64,000 nucleotides of DNA from Siphonodentalium dalli (GCA_032622095.1 CP136066.1:93457319-93521318); one strand, 5' to 3'. Counted from the stretch's first letter, positions 11,356-22,290 are shown. Numbers and translations: made by a program. Notes: generated by a model not told the origin, from the letters alone.

Positions 11356-12429
11356 TTAAATGAGATAGCAAGGGGTTGATCTTAATCACACTAATGAACT
11401 GATCAAAATAGTCTATAAATGCATGTATATGGATTTAGAAGCCCACACAATAAGTCAGTCTCAAGAATACAAGCAACATAATTATTATCCTGCACCCCAA
11501 ATGCAATAGAGGGAAGTTCAAAATAAGACATTTCCTCTAATGTTTTTAGAAATCCTTACTGAACCTGGCTCAAAGTGAAACATATAATTTAATATCTGCC
11601 TATCAGATATCATGTGTCTATGGAATGGGTTAATATTAATCCCAAAATCCATGCAAGACCAGAGAGCTATGTTGGAGTTGATAAATCCTGAGAAGTCACT
11701 GTCCACACACTATGGAAATTCAATAAACAACAGATAGCTATTAAAGTGCAGCAGTGAGTATCAGATTTCATTACCAGGTATCAATAATAGAGATTATCTC
11801 TAGTCTCTCTTTACTGATACCTCAGTTGGAAGCTGCCACAGTTATTTCTTGTAAGCAAATCTCAAATCTGTTCAATTCTTAGTTAAAAGGGGCCATAATT
11901 CTGGTATAAAAAACAGGATCTGACCCGTATTCAAACTAGATCTGTATTTTGAGTTGATAAACTCGCATACCAAATTTGGTTCTTATCAGTTGAAAAATGG
12001 TTGATTTATCAAAATATGCAGAAATTCTATATAAAAGGGCCACAACTCCTTTAAAAAATATCGGATCAAACCCATATTCGAACTCGATCTGTATTTTGGT
12101 CCGAGAAACTTGCATACCAAATTTGATTCTGAACAGATAATTTTTTTTTGAGTTATGGTAGCATGCATGAATTCTAAGTCGAAAAAGGGCCATAACTCCG
12201 TAATAAAAACTCGGATCGAACCCATATTCGAACTCGATCTGTCTTTTATGCTGAGAAATTCAATTACAAAATTTGGTTCCGATCAGATATAAAATGTTCG
12301 AGTTATCGCACCATGCGTAAAGTGTCTACAGACAGACAGACAGACAGACGGACAGACTAACGACGAGTGGTCAATCCGGACAATGACACTATGTTTACCA
12401 TACTATGGTATGGGTAAACATAAAAATGA

Positions 12430-14023
12430 TGACCTACATGTATGTATAAGACTTTGTTCACTCACACATGAAGCAATGGTTATTGGCTATTGCCATCGGC
12501 TTGCGTCTGTGCCTCTGTCAACAATTTCCTTTGGATCAGTCTACAGGCCACATCCGTCATCCGATCATCACCAAGCTTCATGTGGATCTTCTGGGTGACT
12601 TCTAGATGGGAGCAACCAAATGTTTCCAAAATTGTTTTTATAACATGGCCACCAGCAGCCACCTTGGAATTCACATTTGAATCCATCGGCACACCCTGCA
12701 GCCCACATTTATTGGATAAATTATTTGAAAATTTGTTTATAGAATCACCTCTAGATGGGAATTATCAAATATGAACGATTTTTTATGAAAAATTTGACTG
12801 CCGGCAGCCATTTTGGATTTTACTCTTTACATGACTAAATCCTTTGGCACATACTACAGACTACATCCCTCATCCGATTGTCGACAAACTTCATATGGAT
12901 CTTTGTTGCGACTAATAGATGGGGGGCATACAATTTTTCCTACTAGTAATTTTATTCAAAAACAGCCAGCAACCATCTTGGTTTTCATCTCTTGAAATTC
13001 ATAGGCACGATTGAGATTATTGTATTTGCATTATTAATTCAACCCCTTCATTGCATTGCTTTAACTTGTTTTTAACTTTCCTTATTCTCATTCCTCCCAC
13101 TAACTGCAATGCATAACAATTAGTGATGCGGACTGGACCGGACCACCTTGGGCGGTCCGGTCCGGTCCAGCCCGGTACACATGCCTGGACCGGTCCAAAA
13201 CGGTCCGGTCCACCTATAATAGGTTATATGTTAATGAATTCTCTGTTTTCTCAAAGTTTTTACTCTGTATAGTACAAACTATAAGGTTACTGAGTTCAGT
13301 GCATTGCAATGAGACCATATATGTTAAAACTTACATTGTTTGCCGCGATTGTATGCATCATTGTCTGTCTCTGGTGGGATATACTGGGAACGATGCACGA
13401 TAATAGTATTTCTAGTAATGCGAACATGCACTAGTTAAATGTATTGGACAGATAAATAGCTAGGGTCAGAATGTGTTATAACCAATCTAACATGGCACTC
13501 AACTGATCGTATGCATGATTCGTATCATACTTATTTTCATTAAATTGAAATTTAAACGAAATAACTATACTGATGACAATTATACAAATGTGTACTAATA
13601 TGACTACTACATTAATATTGGAGTCTTGAAGATTGTGATGGCTGATTGTATAATCCTGACAATTACAGTTGTTTTCCTAAGTACAACTACTATTGGATTA
13701 ATGTGACTGTCTTGTCTTTCATTATAAGGAAATTGACATGTACAAAGTTCATCTATACATTGTTTTCGTGGCATCAAACATTTAATAGATATTAACCACT
13801 TGAATGCGTCAATACATTGTTGCTAATTGATATGACGGCTAATAGCAATAATATTCGCGATAGTTTATTATAACTGAAGTAAAATAGTGGACCGGACCGG
13901 AGAGTACCGGACCGGCGGCAAAAAGCGGTCCGGTCCGGTCCAGTGACTAATCACTAATAACAATTAACATTTCCAAATGATTCACTCTCCGAGTTGACCT
14001 ACAATGTCTTTGGTATTTCCATT
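12430..14023 (+). mobile_element. H2 element (diverged), split by a hAT MITE
   Basis: Starts with a degenerate 'ctattgccatcggcttg' leader and 'caacaatttcctt', then three diverged H2 core units to about 13015. The 3' portion is broken by the MITE at 13121-13956 and resumes at 13965 with GAGTTGACCTACAATGTC, a decayed version of the H2 3' arm and hairpin, ending near 14023. It lies in the TMEM267 intron. Confidence 0.6.
13121..13956. mobile_element. hAT-type MITE with GGTCCGG-rich ends, 836 bp
   Basis: Ends TAGTGATGCGG and CTAATCACTA are flanked by a perfect 8-bp duplication ATAACAAT (13113-13120 and 13957-13964). The first 95 bp and last 70 bp carry many direct and inverted GGACCGG/CCGGTCC motifs in an otherwise A+T-rich interior. 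This resembles the subterminal repeats that hAT transposases bind. No coding region. It lies in the TMEM267 intron, inside an H2 copy. Confidence 0.9.
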
Positions 14024-14817
14024 ATATACTCATTCAAATATCAAGAGAGAGTTTCCTCGACTCAAATGTACAGTTTATGTATGGAACACTGGGTGTAAAA
14101 TCAAATCATCTATGATTACTTATCAAGATGTGAGGATGGTAACCAGGGAAACTAGAACCAATAAGTTTTTTAAGATATTAAAGCATTGGCGGTGGGTATT
14201 GTTGTTAAACTAGTCACATCTGTTAAAACCGCCATAAACAAAGGATATTATATTATAGACAAATTCTATTATACCAATCATAAATATCATGCAAATTGCA
14301 TGTTATTGTCTTGTTAGTACTCTGTGTAAACAAATGCCATGTTATGTAAACAAAGAGTATGTAAATAGTATGCGATAAGCAAAACACTCAACACTGGGGA
14401 GACCCCACTAAGTGAACTTTGGTTAGAAATGCCACAAGTTGTTTACAACATACCGGTATAGCGCTTGCTAATCCTCACCTCTCAAGATTTTGGTGTCGAA
14501 TGGGTCACTGTGAATCAGTCCTAAAAAAATTTGACAGTGTTGAGTATTTTGCTTGTCGCTCACTATTTATGTGCTGTATATAAACAAATGCTGGGCTCAC
14601 ATTAAGTGTGTTTTGTGAATAATATCGCATTCATACAGGTACTATCATCATACTATAATAAAAGTATAATCTTGGGGACATTTTTATAATTTGGTAACTG
14701 TTATTTCTAAATTATAACCTACAACCAAGGCCATCTGTGCCTTTAATGTCAGTTTTGGAATGTTTTGTTATCTAGAGCCGATTCAAATGCATCTACTTAT
14801 TTTGTAATATCTTTCAG

Positions 14818-15162
14818 GATGCACTTTCCCTGAAGTCACGACCACCACTACATGCAACATCCTTATTGCTGGCCATTTCGTTCTTCCTAATACTCTCTGG
14901 TTATGCATTCGCCTCAGACTCTTTGAGGACATTCTCACTCCTGTTTACTGTGGCCTGCCTGTCGCACCATATAAGAGATGCACAAAGAAGAGGATTTTGG
15001 TTGCCGCCAGTTGGATCTACGCCTCCAGTACCTTATATCTTATATATATTATTGACTCTCTTGTTACCAATTTTATTCCGATATGTTTACCATAGGACTC
15101 TCGTAAATCTGGAGGATGATGTGGATGTGTCAAGAGAAGTGTTCCAAGTTGATCATATTTAA
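14818..15162 (+). CDS. TMEM267: TMEM267 coding exon 2 (residues 96-209, stop)
   Basis: Last coding exon. The acceptor TTTCAG|GAT keeps phase 0 with exon 1. The joint protein reads ..HLK-DALSLKSRPPLH.., matching SLKAALTLPRRPFLH in the human protein. SHHIRDAQRRGFW (residues 144-156) matches the human SHHIRDGIRHGLW block, and VPYILYILLTLLLPILFRY (166-184) is the last membrane segment. Total length is 209 residues against 215 in human. The TAA stop at 15160-15162 overlaps an AATAAA at 15162-15167, which may be too close to serve as the poly(A) signal. The 3'UTR runs into an H2-type element. IDVDHF and SHHIRD place conserved Asp and His residues at membrane edges. Their role is unknown. Confidence 0.92.
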   Translation, partial: DALSLKSRPPLHATSLLLAISFFLILSGYAFASDSLRTFSLLFTVACLSHHIRDAQRRGFWLPPVGSTPPVPYILYILLTLLLPILFRYVYHRTLVNLEDDVDVSREVFQVDHI

Positions 15163-15179
15163 ATAAATTATAAATACAG

Positions 15180-15572
15180 TTTTGAGCCTCGATTCCAAAC
15201 AATATGCTTGTAGGCAGAACAAGTAGAGGTTGCTGGGATGTACCCACACTGTGCCAAATTTGAAAATGATTCTGAGATCTTTATACCTAATTTCATTGAA
15301 ATACAGTAACATATGACCGAGATATCTGCTCAAGTAAAAATAATCCAAAAAACAAGTAAGAATAATTCTAAAAATGGAAATGTGAGCAACACAGAATGAA
15401 ACAAAACTGAAAATGAATTATATACCAAATTCCATTGAGATCCGACAACCCATGGCTGAGATATCCTGCTAAAGGAAATTGTTGACGGACGCACGAACAC
15501 ACACGGACGATGGTTACCAAGCCATGGCAATAGCTCAAACTTCAGAAAGTCAAGTTGAGCTAAAAACTGTAC
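15180..15572 (-). mobile_element. H2-like element, 5' end at about 15566
   Basis: On the minus strand, TTTTTAGCTCAACTTGAC followed by GAAGTTTGAGCTATTGCC is the H2 5' hairpin and leader, then the 'ccatggcttggtaacc' and 'cgtccgt' segment and diverged core. It begins within 20 bp of the TMEM267 stop codon, so the gene's 3'UTR probably contains or ends in this repeat. No 3' terminus was recognised. Confidence 0.6.
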
Positions 15573-15691
15573 CAATAAATAGCTGACTGGTTAAATTTTC
15601 TAAAGTCAAGATATTCAATATATGGAGAGTTTAATAACTCTTCTAAAATGAATCTAAATCTCAATACCAAGTGTTGACAATAACAAGAAAA

Positions 15692-15877
15692 TTAACCATT
15701 CCTTACTAAATACTCATTGTAGTTCCCTCAGGAAATGTTCAGATAATAAGTTCAACAAACTAGAGATCTAGAGGGTGAATCTGTTTTCTAAACATCCCTC
15801 CAGCCTCCAGGTGATGAAATACCATTCCAATGTATACTTTTATAACTAAATGGGAGAATCCATTCAGTAAAGAAAGC
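15692..15877. mobile_element. piggyBac-like MITE (family PB1)
   Basis: TTAACCATTCCTTACTAAAT at the left and CAGTAAAGAAAG at the right are related to the ends of copies at 34648-34875, 37046-37278 and about 63205-63430. The interior shares 'ggaaatgttcagataataa' and 'tataactaaatgggagaat' with those copies. The right TTAA is lost here. Confidence 0.6.
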
Positions 15878-15887
15878 TCAGATATTA

Positions 15888-16059
15888 CAGTAATGCCCTA
15901 AATAATCGACTCCTTAACCACAGCAGAATTACGGGTAACTTTTCAGGATTTAGTTGGAAATATGGCTTGTTGCCATTCATCAGAAAGCTCTCAATAAATC
16001 CTGAAAATTTACCCATAATTCTGATGCAGTTAATGAGTTGATTATTTAGGGCATTACTG
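15888..16059. mobile_element. mariner-like MITE (family MM1), 172 bp
   Basis: Ends CAGTAATGCCCTAAATAATC and inverted GATTATTTAGGGCATTACTG, with TA on both sides (15886-15887 and 16060-16061). The whole element is a foldback. Related copies are at 36012-36217 and 39457-39606, and a fragment at about 43648-43698. Confidence 0.88.
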
Positions 16060-16061
16060 TA

Positions 16062-16616
16062 TGTGTCCACAGAGAGACAAGTTGATTCCAGTAATCTCCC
16101 ACCAAAGTTGCTGTTGTCCTTTTTGGGGTATAGGTTATAATGACCATGCTGACACACCGTGTAGGGCGCACCATCCACAACAATTGGTAATTTATTGATA
16201 TCATTATAAGACATCTTCATATTTTTTGGCATATAAAAACTATTAAATATGTGTATTATAGAGTGTTCATTAATTAATCTTTTCAAGAGTAAATAATCAA
16301 TATCCATACAGATGAAGAGCGTATTTAGAAAAACCTAGGAAAGAAATATGAGGCAGATCAAAAGAAAAGTATTTGACTTATTGCATCAGATAGCATGTGT
16401 GAAGGGCTAATTATTTTCTAAAGCAATCAACCAATCAATGTCAAAAAACTATACAGGTGAGGGGTATGTCATTAAATATGAACATGATCAGATGAAAAAT
16501 AATTGAGTTATCGCATCGGATAGCAAGTGTCTATGGACAGACTAACAAATGGTTGATCCGGTTGTCAGCATTATGTGTACCATACATAATATGGGTCCAA
16601 TTAAAAGAAGTTTCTA
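16062..16616 (-). mobile_element. Old H1 relic, 5' end at about 16600
   Basis: A decayed H1 leader is visible on the minus strand ('gtaccatacataatatgggtcc' region, 16577-16600) with the 'gagttatcgcatcgg..agcaagtgtctatgg' segment beside it. No 3' end seen. A 140-residue minus ORF spanning 15885-16307 crosses the MITE and this relic and is not a gene. Confidence 0.5.
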
Positions 16617-16764
16617 AACGAGAGGCCGATCACGATCAGCAGATGTTTAACCCATACCTTGGTGATAGTGATCAGCTATTTTCAGTTTGAACGCGAAAAT
16701 CCATAAGCCATAGTCTTGTCAAGATACATCCTAAGTATTGATGAGTAGAAAGAAGAACATTCTG

Positions 16765-17085
16765 CAGAAAAGAATCTGCACACAGGTATGAACAGATAGA
16801 ATCAAGATTATCCAAGCAAGAAAAGAATCTGCACACAGGTATTATTAAACATGTAGAATCAAGATTATCCAAGCAAGAGGATCAAGAATATCCAAGCAAG
16901 ACAAGAATCTTCACATATGTATGAACAGGTAGGATCAAGATTATCCAAGCATGACAAGAATCTGCACACAGGTATTAACATGTAGAATCAAGAATATCCA
17001 AGCAAGAGGATCAAGAATATCCAAGCAAGACAAGAATCTGCACACAGGTATTAACATATAGAATCAAGAATATCCAAGCAAGAGT
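16765..17085. repeat. Minisatellite in H1 copy 4
   Basis: About five imperfect units built from 'caagaatctgcacacaggta', 'ttaacatgtagaatcaaga' and 'atatccaagcaaga', with a shorter 'gaggatcaagaatatccaag' sub-unit duplicated in places. Not found in the other H1 copies. Confidence 0.85.
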
Positions 17086-17836
17086 GATCAAGTGTTCTCT
17101 GCAAAATATCCTTATAGATCTCAGTTGTGCAGCTTTCTCTGGTAGTTACATGTTATGTTGTGATGTGTTGGGTCTGATAACAGATGCCTAAATAGCCTTT
17201 GCATTGAAAGTGGCTGGCTCTTGTGATAACAAACAAATCATTCTCTACATGGCAGATGACATGAAGTGATTAAAAACATATCACTTTGTTTCATATATCA
17301 ACAGGCAATCAACAGTGTTCTAAAATCTGACCCATGTCTCATTAATTTTCCCAATTGGCAGTTAGTTTAGAAAATTCCAGAGAGGATATACATATAAAAT
17401 CAGAAGTTATGGAATTCTCTTTAAATTTAAATTGATCAAATAACTGAACCCCAGTTGCATAAAGACACTTGAATCTCAAGATTAGCTAAATGATTTTAGC
17501 AATGTTCTAAAGCCCATTTTGGTAACTTAACATACAAAACCCTTTATTAAACAGCATGTGCTGTGTATTGTTGAAACTTTAATTTTTTTTAGATACCATA
17601 GCTTTTATCTGCACATTGGCATAAGAGACATCAGAAAATAATATAGCCATATATGCATATTATTAAATAGCCAAGTAGTCCAAAGGCATGGGATGGAATT
17701 GATGAATATGGCTCCAAACAAATTCACCAGTACATGACAATATTTTGGACCGATTTAAACCAAATTTGGTGTGGTGACTCGGGGTACCCTTGGCGGAGTT
17801 ATAATAGTGTTAGTTTTTAAAATTTTGTTATTTAAA

Positions 17837-17946
17837 TTTTTTTTTTTTTTATTATTTAAAAAAAAAAAAAAAAAAAAATTTTTTTATTTATTTAATTTTT
17901 TTTTTTTTGTTAGATTGAGCAAGGAATCAAATCTTTTTTTTTTTTA
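17837..17946. repeat. Poly-T / poly-A / poly-T block
   Basis: Runs of T (about 17), A (about 21) and T (about 13) in succession, able to fold on each other. It marks the same place in the H1 body as the A-runs at 61788-61830 and 62078-62110. Length is likely to vary. Confidence 0.85.
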
Positions 17947-18243
17947 AGAGTGAATATATTTTCGAAAAAGGGCCATAACTCAGTTAAAAATAGTCGGATC
18001 AAACCCATATTCGAACTCGATCGGTTTTTTATGCTGAGAAATGCATACACAAAATTTGGTTCTGATCAGATATAAAATGTTCGAGTTATCGCACCATGCG
18101 TAAAGTGTCTACAGACAGACGGACGGACGGACTAACGACGAGTGGTCAATCCGGACGACACTATGTTTACCATACTATGGTATGGGTAAACATAAAAACT
18201 TGTTAATTTGATAATGAAGATTCTTTGCAGATGAGGCCTAAGA

Positions 18244-18332
18244 AGAATGAGGTCCCCATAGGGTGAATTTAGTGATGCTAGTCCGCTGTGTGGTGTAGCA
18301 TCATTAAATTCATAATCTAGGAACCTCATTCT
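18244..18332. repeat. Imperfect foldback, about 90 bp
   Basis: AGAATGAGGT..GTGAATTTAGTGATGCTA pairs with TAGCATCATTAAATTCAT..ACCTCATTCT across a short GTCCGCTGTG loop. A small MITE or its core; no target duplication seen. Confidence 0.6.
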
Positions 18333-18659
18333 GCAAATTTCCGGCACCATATTTTGCGGCCTCCAACTCAACCAAGAATGAGAGGTCCACTCAATTTTGT
18401 GTACTGCTTTTTAATTCAAGGCATTGCAAGTGCTATTGTGCACCTCAAAATCAAAGGACTGCCAAGTTTCTGTTGGGGTATAGATATAACATAAATTCAT
18501 TATTGTTTGGATTAGATCTTTATGTACACCAACATGACAATAGTGATGATCACTTCCATCTTGCTACTTTTTATCTGGATGACCTCATCACACTGGCAAC
18601 AGCTGCAAATAAGAAAAATAAATATTGATTTCTTAATGTCTATACTGATTGATCCTATT

Positions 18660-19478
18660 CTTGGATATATGTAGATCATACCATGAATATCTACTCTGGC
18701 TAACGCCCATAGACATCATATTCCACCAGTACAAAACCTTGGAACTTTTTGAAGTTTTGACAGGGAACCTTATATAAAGTCGAAAAATAACGCAGCGAAT
18801 ATATTTCTTAGTTATTATGTGTTCCTTAACCCTTTACCCAACAAACCGGCCAAATAAAGCTGCAACAGCCTAAATTATCTTGGGTCTGTCTCAATAAAAC
18901 CATACAAATATGGATATCATTGGAACCGGCTCATTGACCACATTGTGATGGTTACAGTTATGCCCTGTGCCAATGCATTCTCTTATATATGCGAGTCGAC
19001 CATAGGTCGCCTTGCATATATAAGAGAATGCATTGGCCTAAAAAAAATCTTTTTTTAACACTTTTTACCATTTTTTCTTACATTCTTTAACAATTTTATA
19101 ATTTTTAATGTGTTAAGCCAATGCATTCTCTTATATATGCGAGGCGACCTATGGTCGACTCGCATATATAAGAGAATGCATTGGCACAGGGCCCTTCTGT
19201 TGGGTAAAGGGTTAATAATGTACTTCACTGTAGGTGAATGTCTGAAATAGAAATTTCATGATTTAAGTGAATTTGTGGCATTTATCCTAGGCAATTAATT
19301 AGATGTTTAGTACATTATGAAGGAACAACTAAGAAATTTATTCCCACGTTATTTTTTCGACTTTATAAGGTGCCCTGTCAAAACTTCAAAAAGTTCCCAG
19401 GTTTTGTACTGGTGGAATATGATCTCTATGGGCTTTAGTCAGAGTAGAGATTCATAGCATGATCTAGGATACATGTGG
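18660..19478. mobile_element. Foldback MITE with arms of about 165 bp, split by a TTAA MITE
   Basis: The segment 18660-18825 (with 'catattccaccagtacaaaacc' cut short as ATTCCACCAGTACAAAACC, 'actttttgaagttttgacag', 'gtcgaaaaataacg') recurs inverted at about 19325-19478 with around 90% identity. A TTAA-flanked MITE lies at 18826-19215, so the foldback is older. The short spacer right of the insertion (19216-19320) belongs to it. No transposase. Confidence 0.75.
18826..19214. mobile_element. piggyBac-like MITE made of two hairpins
   Basis: TTAA then CCCTTTACCCAAC at the left; GTTGGGTAAAGGG then TTAA at the right. TTAA targets with CCC..GGG ends are the piggyBac pattern. Inside are two long hairpins in opposite orientation (18969-19037 and 19117-19185). 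Each is built from GCCAATGCATTCTCTTATAT plus ATGCGAG and its complement, so the same 27-bp arm occurs four times. A relative is at 22291-22420. Confidence 0.85.
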
Positions 19479-19639
19479 ATGTACTACCATCATTCCAACA
19501 CAGTTTCTATATAATCTGCACTCACATCACTAAAGTCAATTCCTTTATTTCTCTGTGGTAAGACCTCGACTCTATTGAGATGTTGCTTAACTATCAAATT
19601 TGTATGACCTCAAACAGGACCAATAAGTTATAAGTTTAT

Positions 19640-20193
19640 CGCACCATTTCAAGGGTAAAATATCACAACAAGAGCATCTCTGGGGCATGTCAAAACACTG
19701 TACCCTTTAGCCATTTCGAATTGTACTACCGCAAAATACAATAACAATTGAGCTAACAAAGAATATAGATAGATCTGATGTACCCCTGATTTCAATACCA
19801 AAATGCAGTCAATTTATAAGTCATGTGAAAATAAGTGGACAAAACCCATTCGAACTTGGACTGTATTTTTTAGCTGGGAAACACATACATACCAGCTTTG
19901 GTTTTGATCAAATAATCCAAACAGGGGTTATCGGTCGGAAAACCAAAATATTATGAAATCAGTTGAAAAAGGGCTGTAACTCCTGTAATAATAATTGGAC
20001 AGAACCATATTCATACATGGCCTGTATTTTTTGCTGGGAAATACACATACCAACTTTGGTTCAATTCAAATAATCCAAACTGGAGTTATCGGTCAGAAAC
20101 CAAAAATGTGACTTTTTCAAAAGGGCTTATAAAAAGGTGTGAAAGAGGTTGCAAAAAAATGTACTATAGATATTTCATAGTGATTTATGTTTC
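19640..20193 (-). repeat. Diverged core-unit array of pearl-like type
   Basis: Two to three units of about 170 bp with 'aaagggctgtaactcctgtaat', shortened here as GGGCTGTAACTCCTG, 'ggacaaaacccattcgaac', 'ctgtattttttagctgggaaa' and 'tccaaacaggggttatcgg'. The skeleton matches the H4 core at 20400-20860. No separate terminal hairpins found. Confidence 0.6.
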
Positions 20194-20931
20194 AATAAAA
20201 GGCCGCTCGGGCACAGTGTCCCCCGAACCGGTGGCTTCATTTGGAGCGGAGGCTTTGTAGAAGTATACTATATGGATAAGACACTTGTGCATTTTATCAT
20301 TACTGACATGCATACAAATAACCAAATCTTAAAAAAACTCTTAAAGTAAAAATATAACCTCAAATTGGCACAAAATGAAGAAAATTACAAGAAAAAATCG
20401 AAAAGCCCATAACTCAGAAAAATCATCGGATCAAACTCAAATTCGAACTTGACCTGTATCTTGGTATGACTGATCCACATAAAAACGGTGTTTGCAATTA
20501 AAGGATCCAAACTTGAGATATCATCCGGAAACCGAAAAAGTGAGAAATTTTCTAAGTAAAACAAGTCGAAAAAGGGCCACAATTCTTGCAAAAATGGGAG
20601 GAGCATACCCATATTCGAACTTGACCTGTACATAGGGCTGATAAACTCACATACCAAATTTGGTTCAGATATGATCACACAAACTGAAGTTATCATCCGG
20701 AAACCAGAATATTACAAGATTCTAAGTCAAAAAAGGGCCATAACTCTCGCAAAAATGGGCGGAGCAAACCCATATTCGAACTTTACCTGTATTTTGGTCT
20801 GATAAACTCACCTATGATCACCTTTTGATCTAATAACCGAAACTAAAGTTATCATCCGGAAACCATTTCCGGACGGACAGACACCGGCTATTTTAATAGT
20901 CCCCCGAAGAAAAATAATTCGGGGGACAACA
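20194..20931 (-). mobile_element. H4 (pearl/HINE-like) element, both ends present
   Basis: The 5' hairpin GTCCCCCGAA/TTCGGGGGAC is at 20899-20927, followed inward by 'ccggctattttaatagt' and a short GTCCGTCC. Three core units of 160-172 bp, marked by 'gttatcatccggaaacc', occupy 20350-20880. At the 3' end the arm TTCGGGGGAC (20218-20227) recurs inverted, then a weak GCC/GGC stem and terminal CTTTTATT (20194-20201). The 103-residue ORF on this strand is repeat translation. Confidence 0.75.
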
Positions 20932-21289
20932 AACTATCAGCTAACTCTGAGAACCTATAATTTTATATCAATGAGCAGTGGACAAATTATAAATAATAAT
21001 GGACAATAATCAACTCACTTTCAAATGAAATTTTCTCTGTGATATTTTTTGTTTTGATGTTTTCCTCCTGGTTTGCGATATATACCACATCATAGCTCAG
21101 TGTCCAACCATATTTGTTTATCCATTGATGAACCTGGTTATCTGAAACGAGAATTCAAATTCTATTTCGTATCTTGTCTATATATTATTATGTACATACT
21201 TCTGTTTTACTTTGTCATTGTAACACTTATTAATTACGACATGGCGCCAAAAGACATAAAATTGCTATAAATAGAAATAAGTGGCATAA

Positions 21290-21511
21290 CTCTGGTTAGA
21301 AAGTTGGGGTTAGGCCTGATTTTCTGCGTGCAGCTGTGACAATAAAATCAGACAAACCTGGTTTTAAAACTTGATCAAGATATTGTTGTAAAAAATTGAT
21401 AGACCAAATATTAATGAAATTGTTTGATGTTTGTTCAAGTTTTTGCGCTAACAGACATAAAATTGCTATAAAGAGAAACAAGTGGCATAACTCTGGTTAG
21501 AAAATCGGGGA
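21290..21511 (-). repeat. Short core-unit array related to 42-43.4 kb
   Basis: One and a half units with 'agacataaaattgctataaa', 'aagtggcataactctggtta', 'cagacaaacctggtttt' and 'agatattgttg', the motifs of the 165-bp array at 42.0-43.4 kb. Confidence 0.6.
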
Positions 21512-22290
21512 GGGCCAACCAGCTGGATCTAGCCTTCCCATTTGAAGACATTTATCGAAGTAATACTCATATCAAAAAGACATTCATAAATCAGAATAAG
21601 AGAGTAACCAATAAGGGAAAACTCTTGGCTTTCAGACATTTCTCAACTGGAATGTTGGGTCATTAATTGGAATCATTCCAACTTTCCTGTGTTTAGTCAA
21701 TTAGACTATCTATTCGGCAAACCTTGTATGCCTCAGTAGTAGTAGTAGTAGTAAAGTGTACATCCCATATGATAAAGTGTCGAGTAAGTCAAAATACGGA
21801 CTAACATGTGACTATCACATGACACTGATGCATTGTATAAAATAAAGCTGTGTTACTATCAAAGTAATTGAAGAATAAATGTATTGCAAGCTGAGAGTTT
21901 ATTAGTTTTTATGTGCTAAAACGTTTCCTGTTCACGAGATAAGCTATTTCCAGTGACCACACTCAACACAGCGAGGGTGGGTTTTCAATAATCGAGTGGT
22001 CTGTGATAAATATGGACGTAATATGTGATCATCTCAGAACCACACTGTCTTTGTACATCATACTTGTCTCTGTTGCTAACAAAATCATTCGCTTTTCATA
22101 ATATCAATGAAGATCCACAGAATATTGTTGTGTTTGTTGGCTAATTGTTAGTTTCCCTCTAGATCTACTAATGTTATTAGTATAAACAAGTGAATCAATA
22201 GATAACTATTGACAGATAGATATTCAGTAATATGATGTCGGCTCAAGATATAGAAAGCATCAGGAGCCCTGAAAAAATCATTAAATTTGA
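21512..22290. other. No gene recognised
   Basis: A+T-rich, with a (TAG)n run at about 21738-21752 and no open frame with protein-like content. Confidence 0.4.

Larger units (their letters stand above)
8385..12426 (-). mobile_element. H1 element copy 3, split by a TTAA-flanked insertion
   Basis: Minus-strand copy. Its 3' end is at 8385-8408 (AACGAGAG then palindrome GCCGATCACGATCGGC), with the inverted arm at about 8411-8426. Its 5' hairpin is at 12391-12426, with the GACAGACA tract beside it. Core units occupy 11880-12330. The body matches copy 2 in inverted orientation. The 2005-bp element at 9351-11355 interrupts it and accounts for its extra length. Confidence 0.75.
8205..14817 (+). other. 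TMEM267: TMEM267 intron 1 (6.6 kb)
   Basis: GT at 8205 and TTTCAG ending at 14817 give a phase-0 intron. It is largely mobile DNA: an inverted H1 copy (8385-12426) split by a TTAA-flanked element (9351-11355), then an H2 copy (12430-14023) split by a hAT MITE (13121-13956). About 0.8 kb at 14026-14817 shows nothing recognisable. Confidence 0.85.
16617..18198 (-). mobile_element. H1 element copy 4, both ends present
   Basis: The minus-strand 3' end is AACGAGAGGCCGATCACGAT at 16617, with one mismatch in the palindrome and the inverted arm just inside. The 5' hairpin with TATGTTTACCATACTATGG is at about 18160-18198, and the GGACGGAC tract at 18118-18130. The body at 17620-17810 matches H1 copy 5 at 62281-62470, so these two form a subfamily distinct from copies 2 and 3. 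It contains a minisatellite (16765-17085) and a poly-A/T block. Confidence 0.8.

Noticed and set aside
15885-16307. 140-codon minus ORF
   Set aside because: Runs through the mariner-like MITE and an H1 relic; translation is element sequence.
16765-17085. CRISPR-like array
   Set aside because: Units are contiguous and imperfect with no unique spacers, and the genome is eukaryotic; it is a minisatellite.
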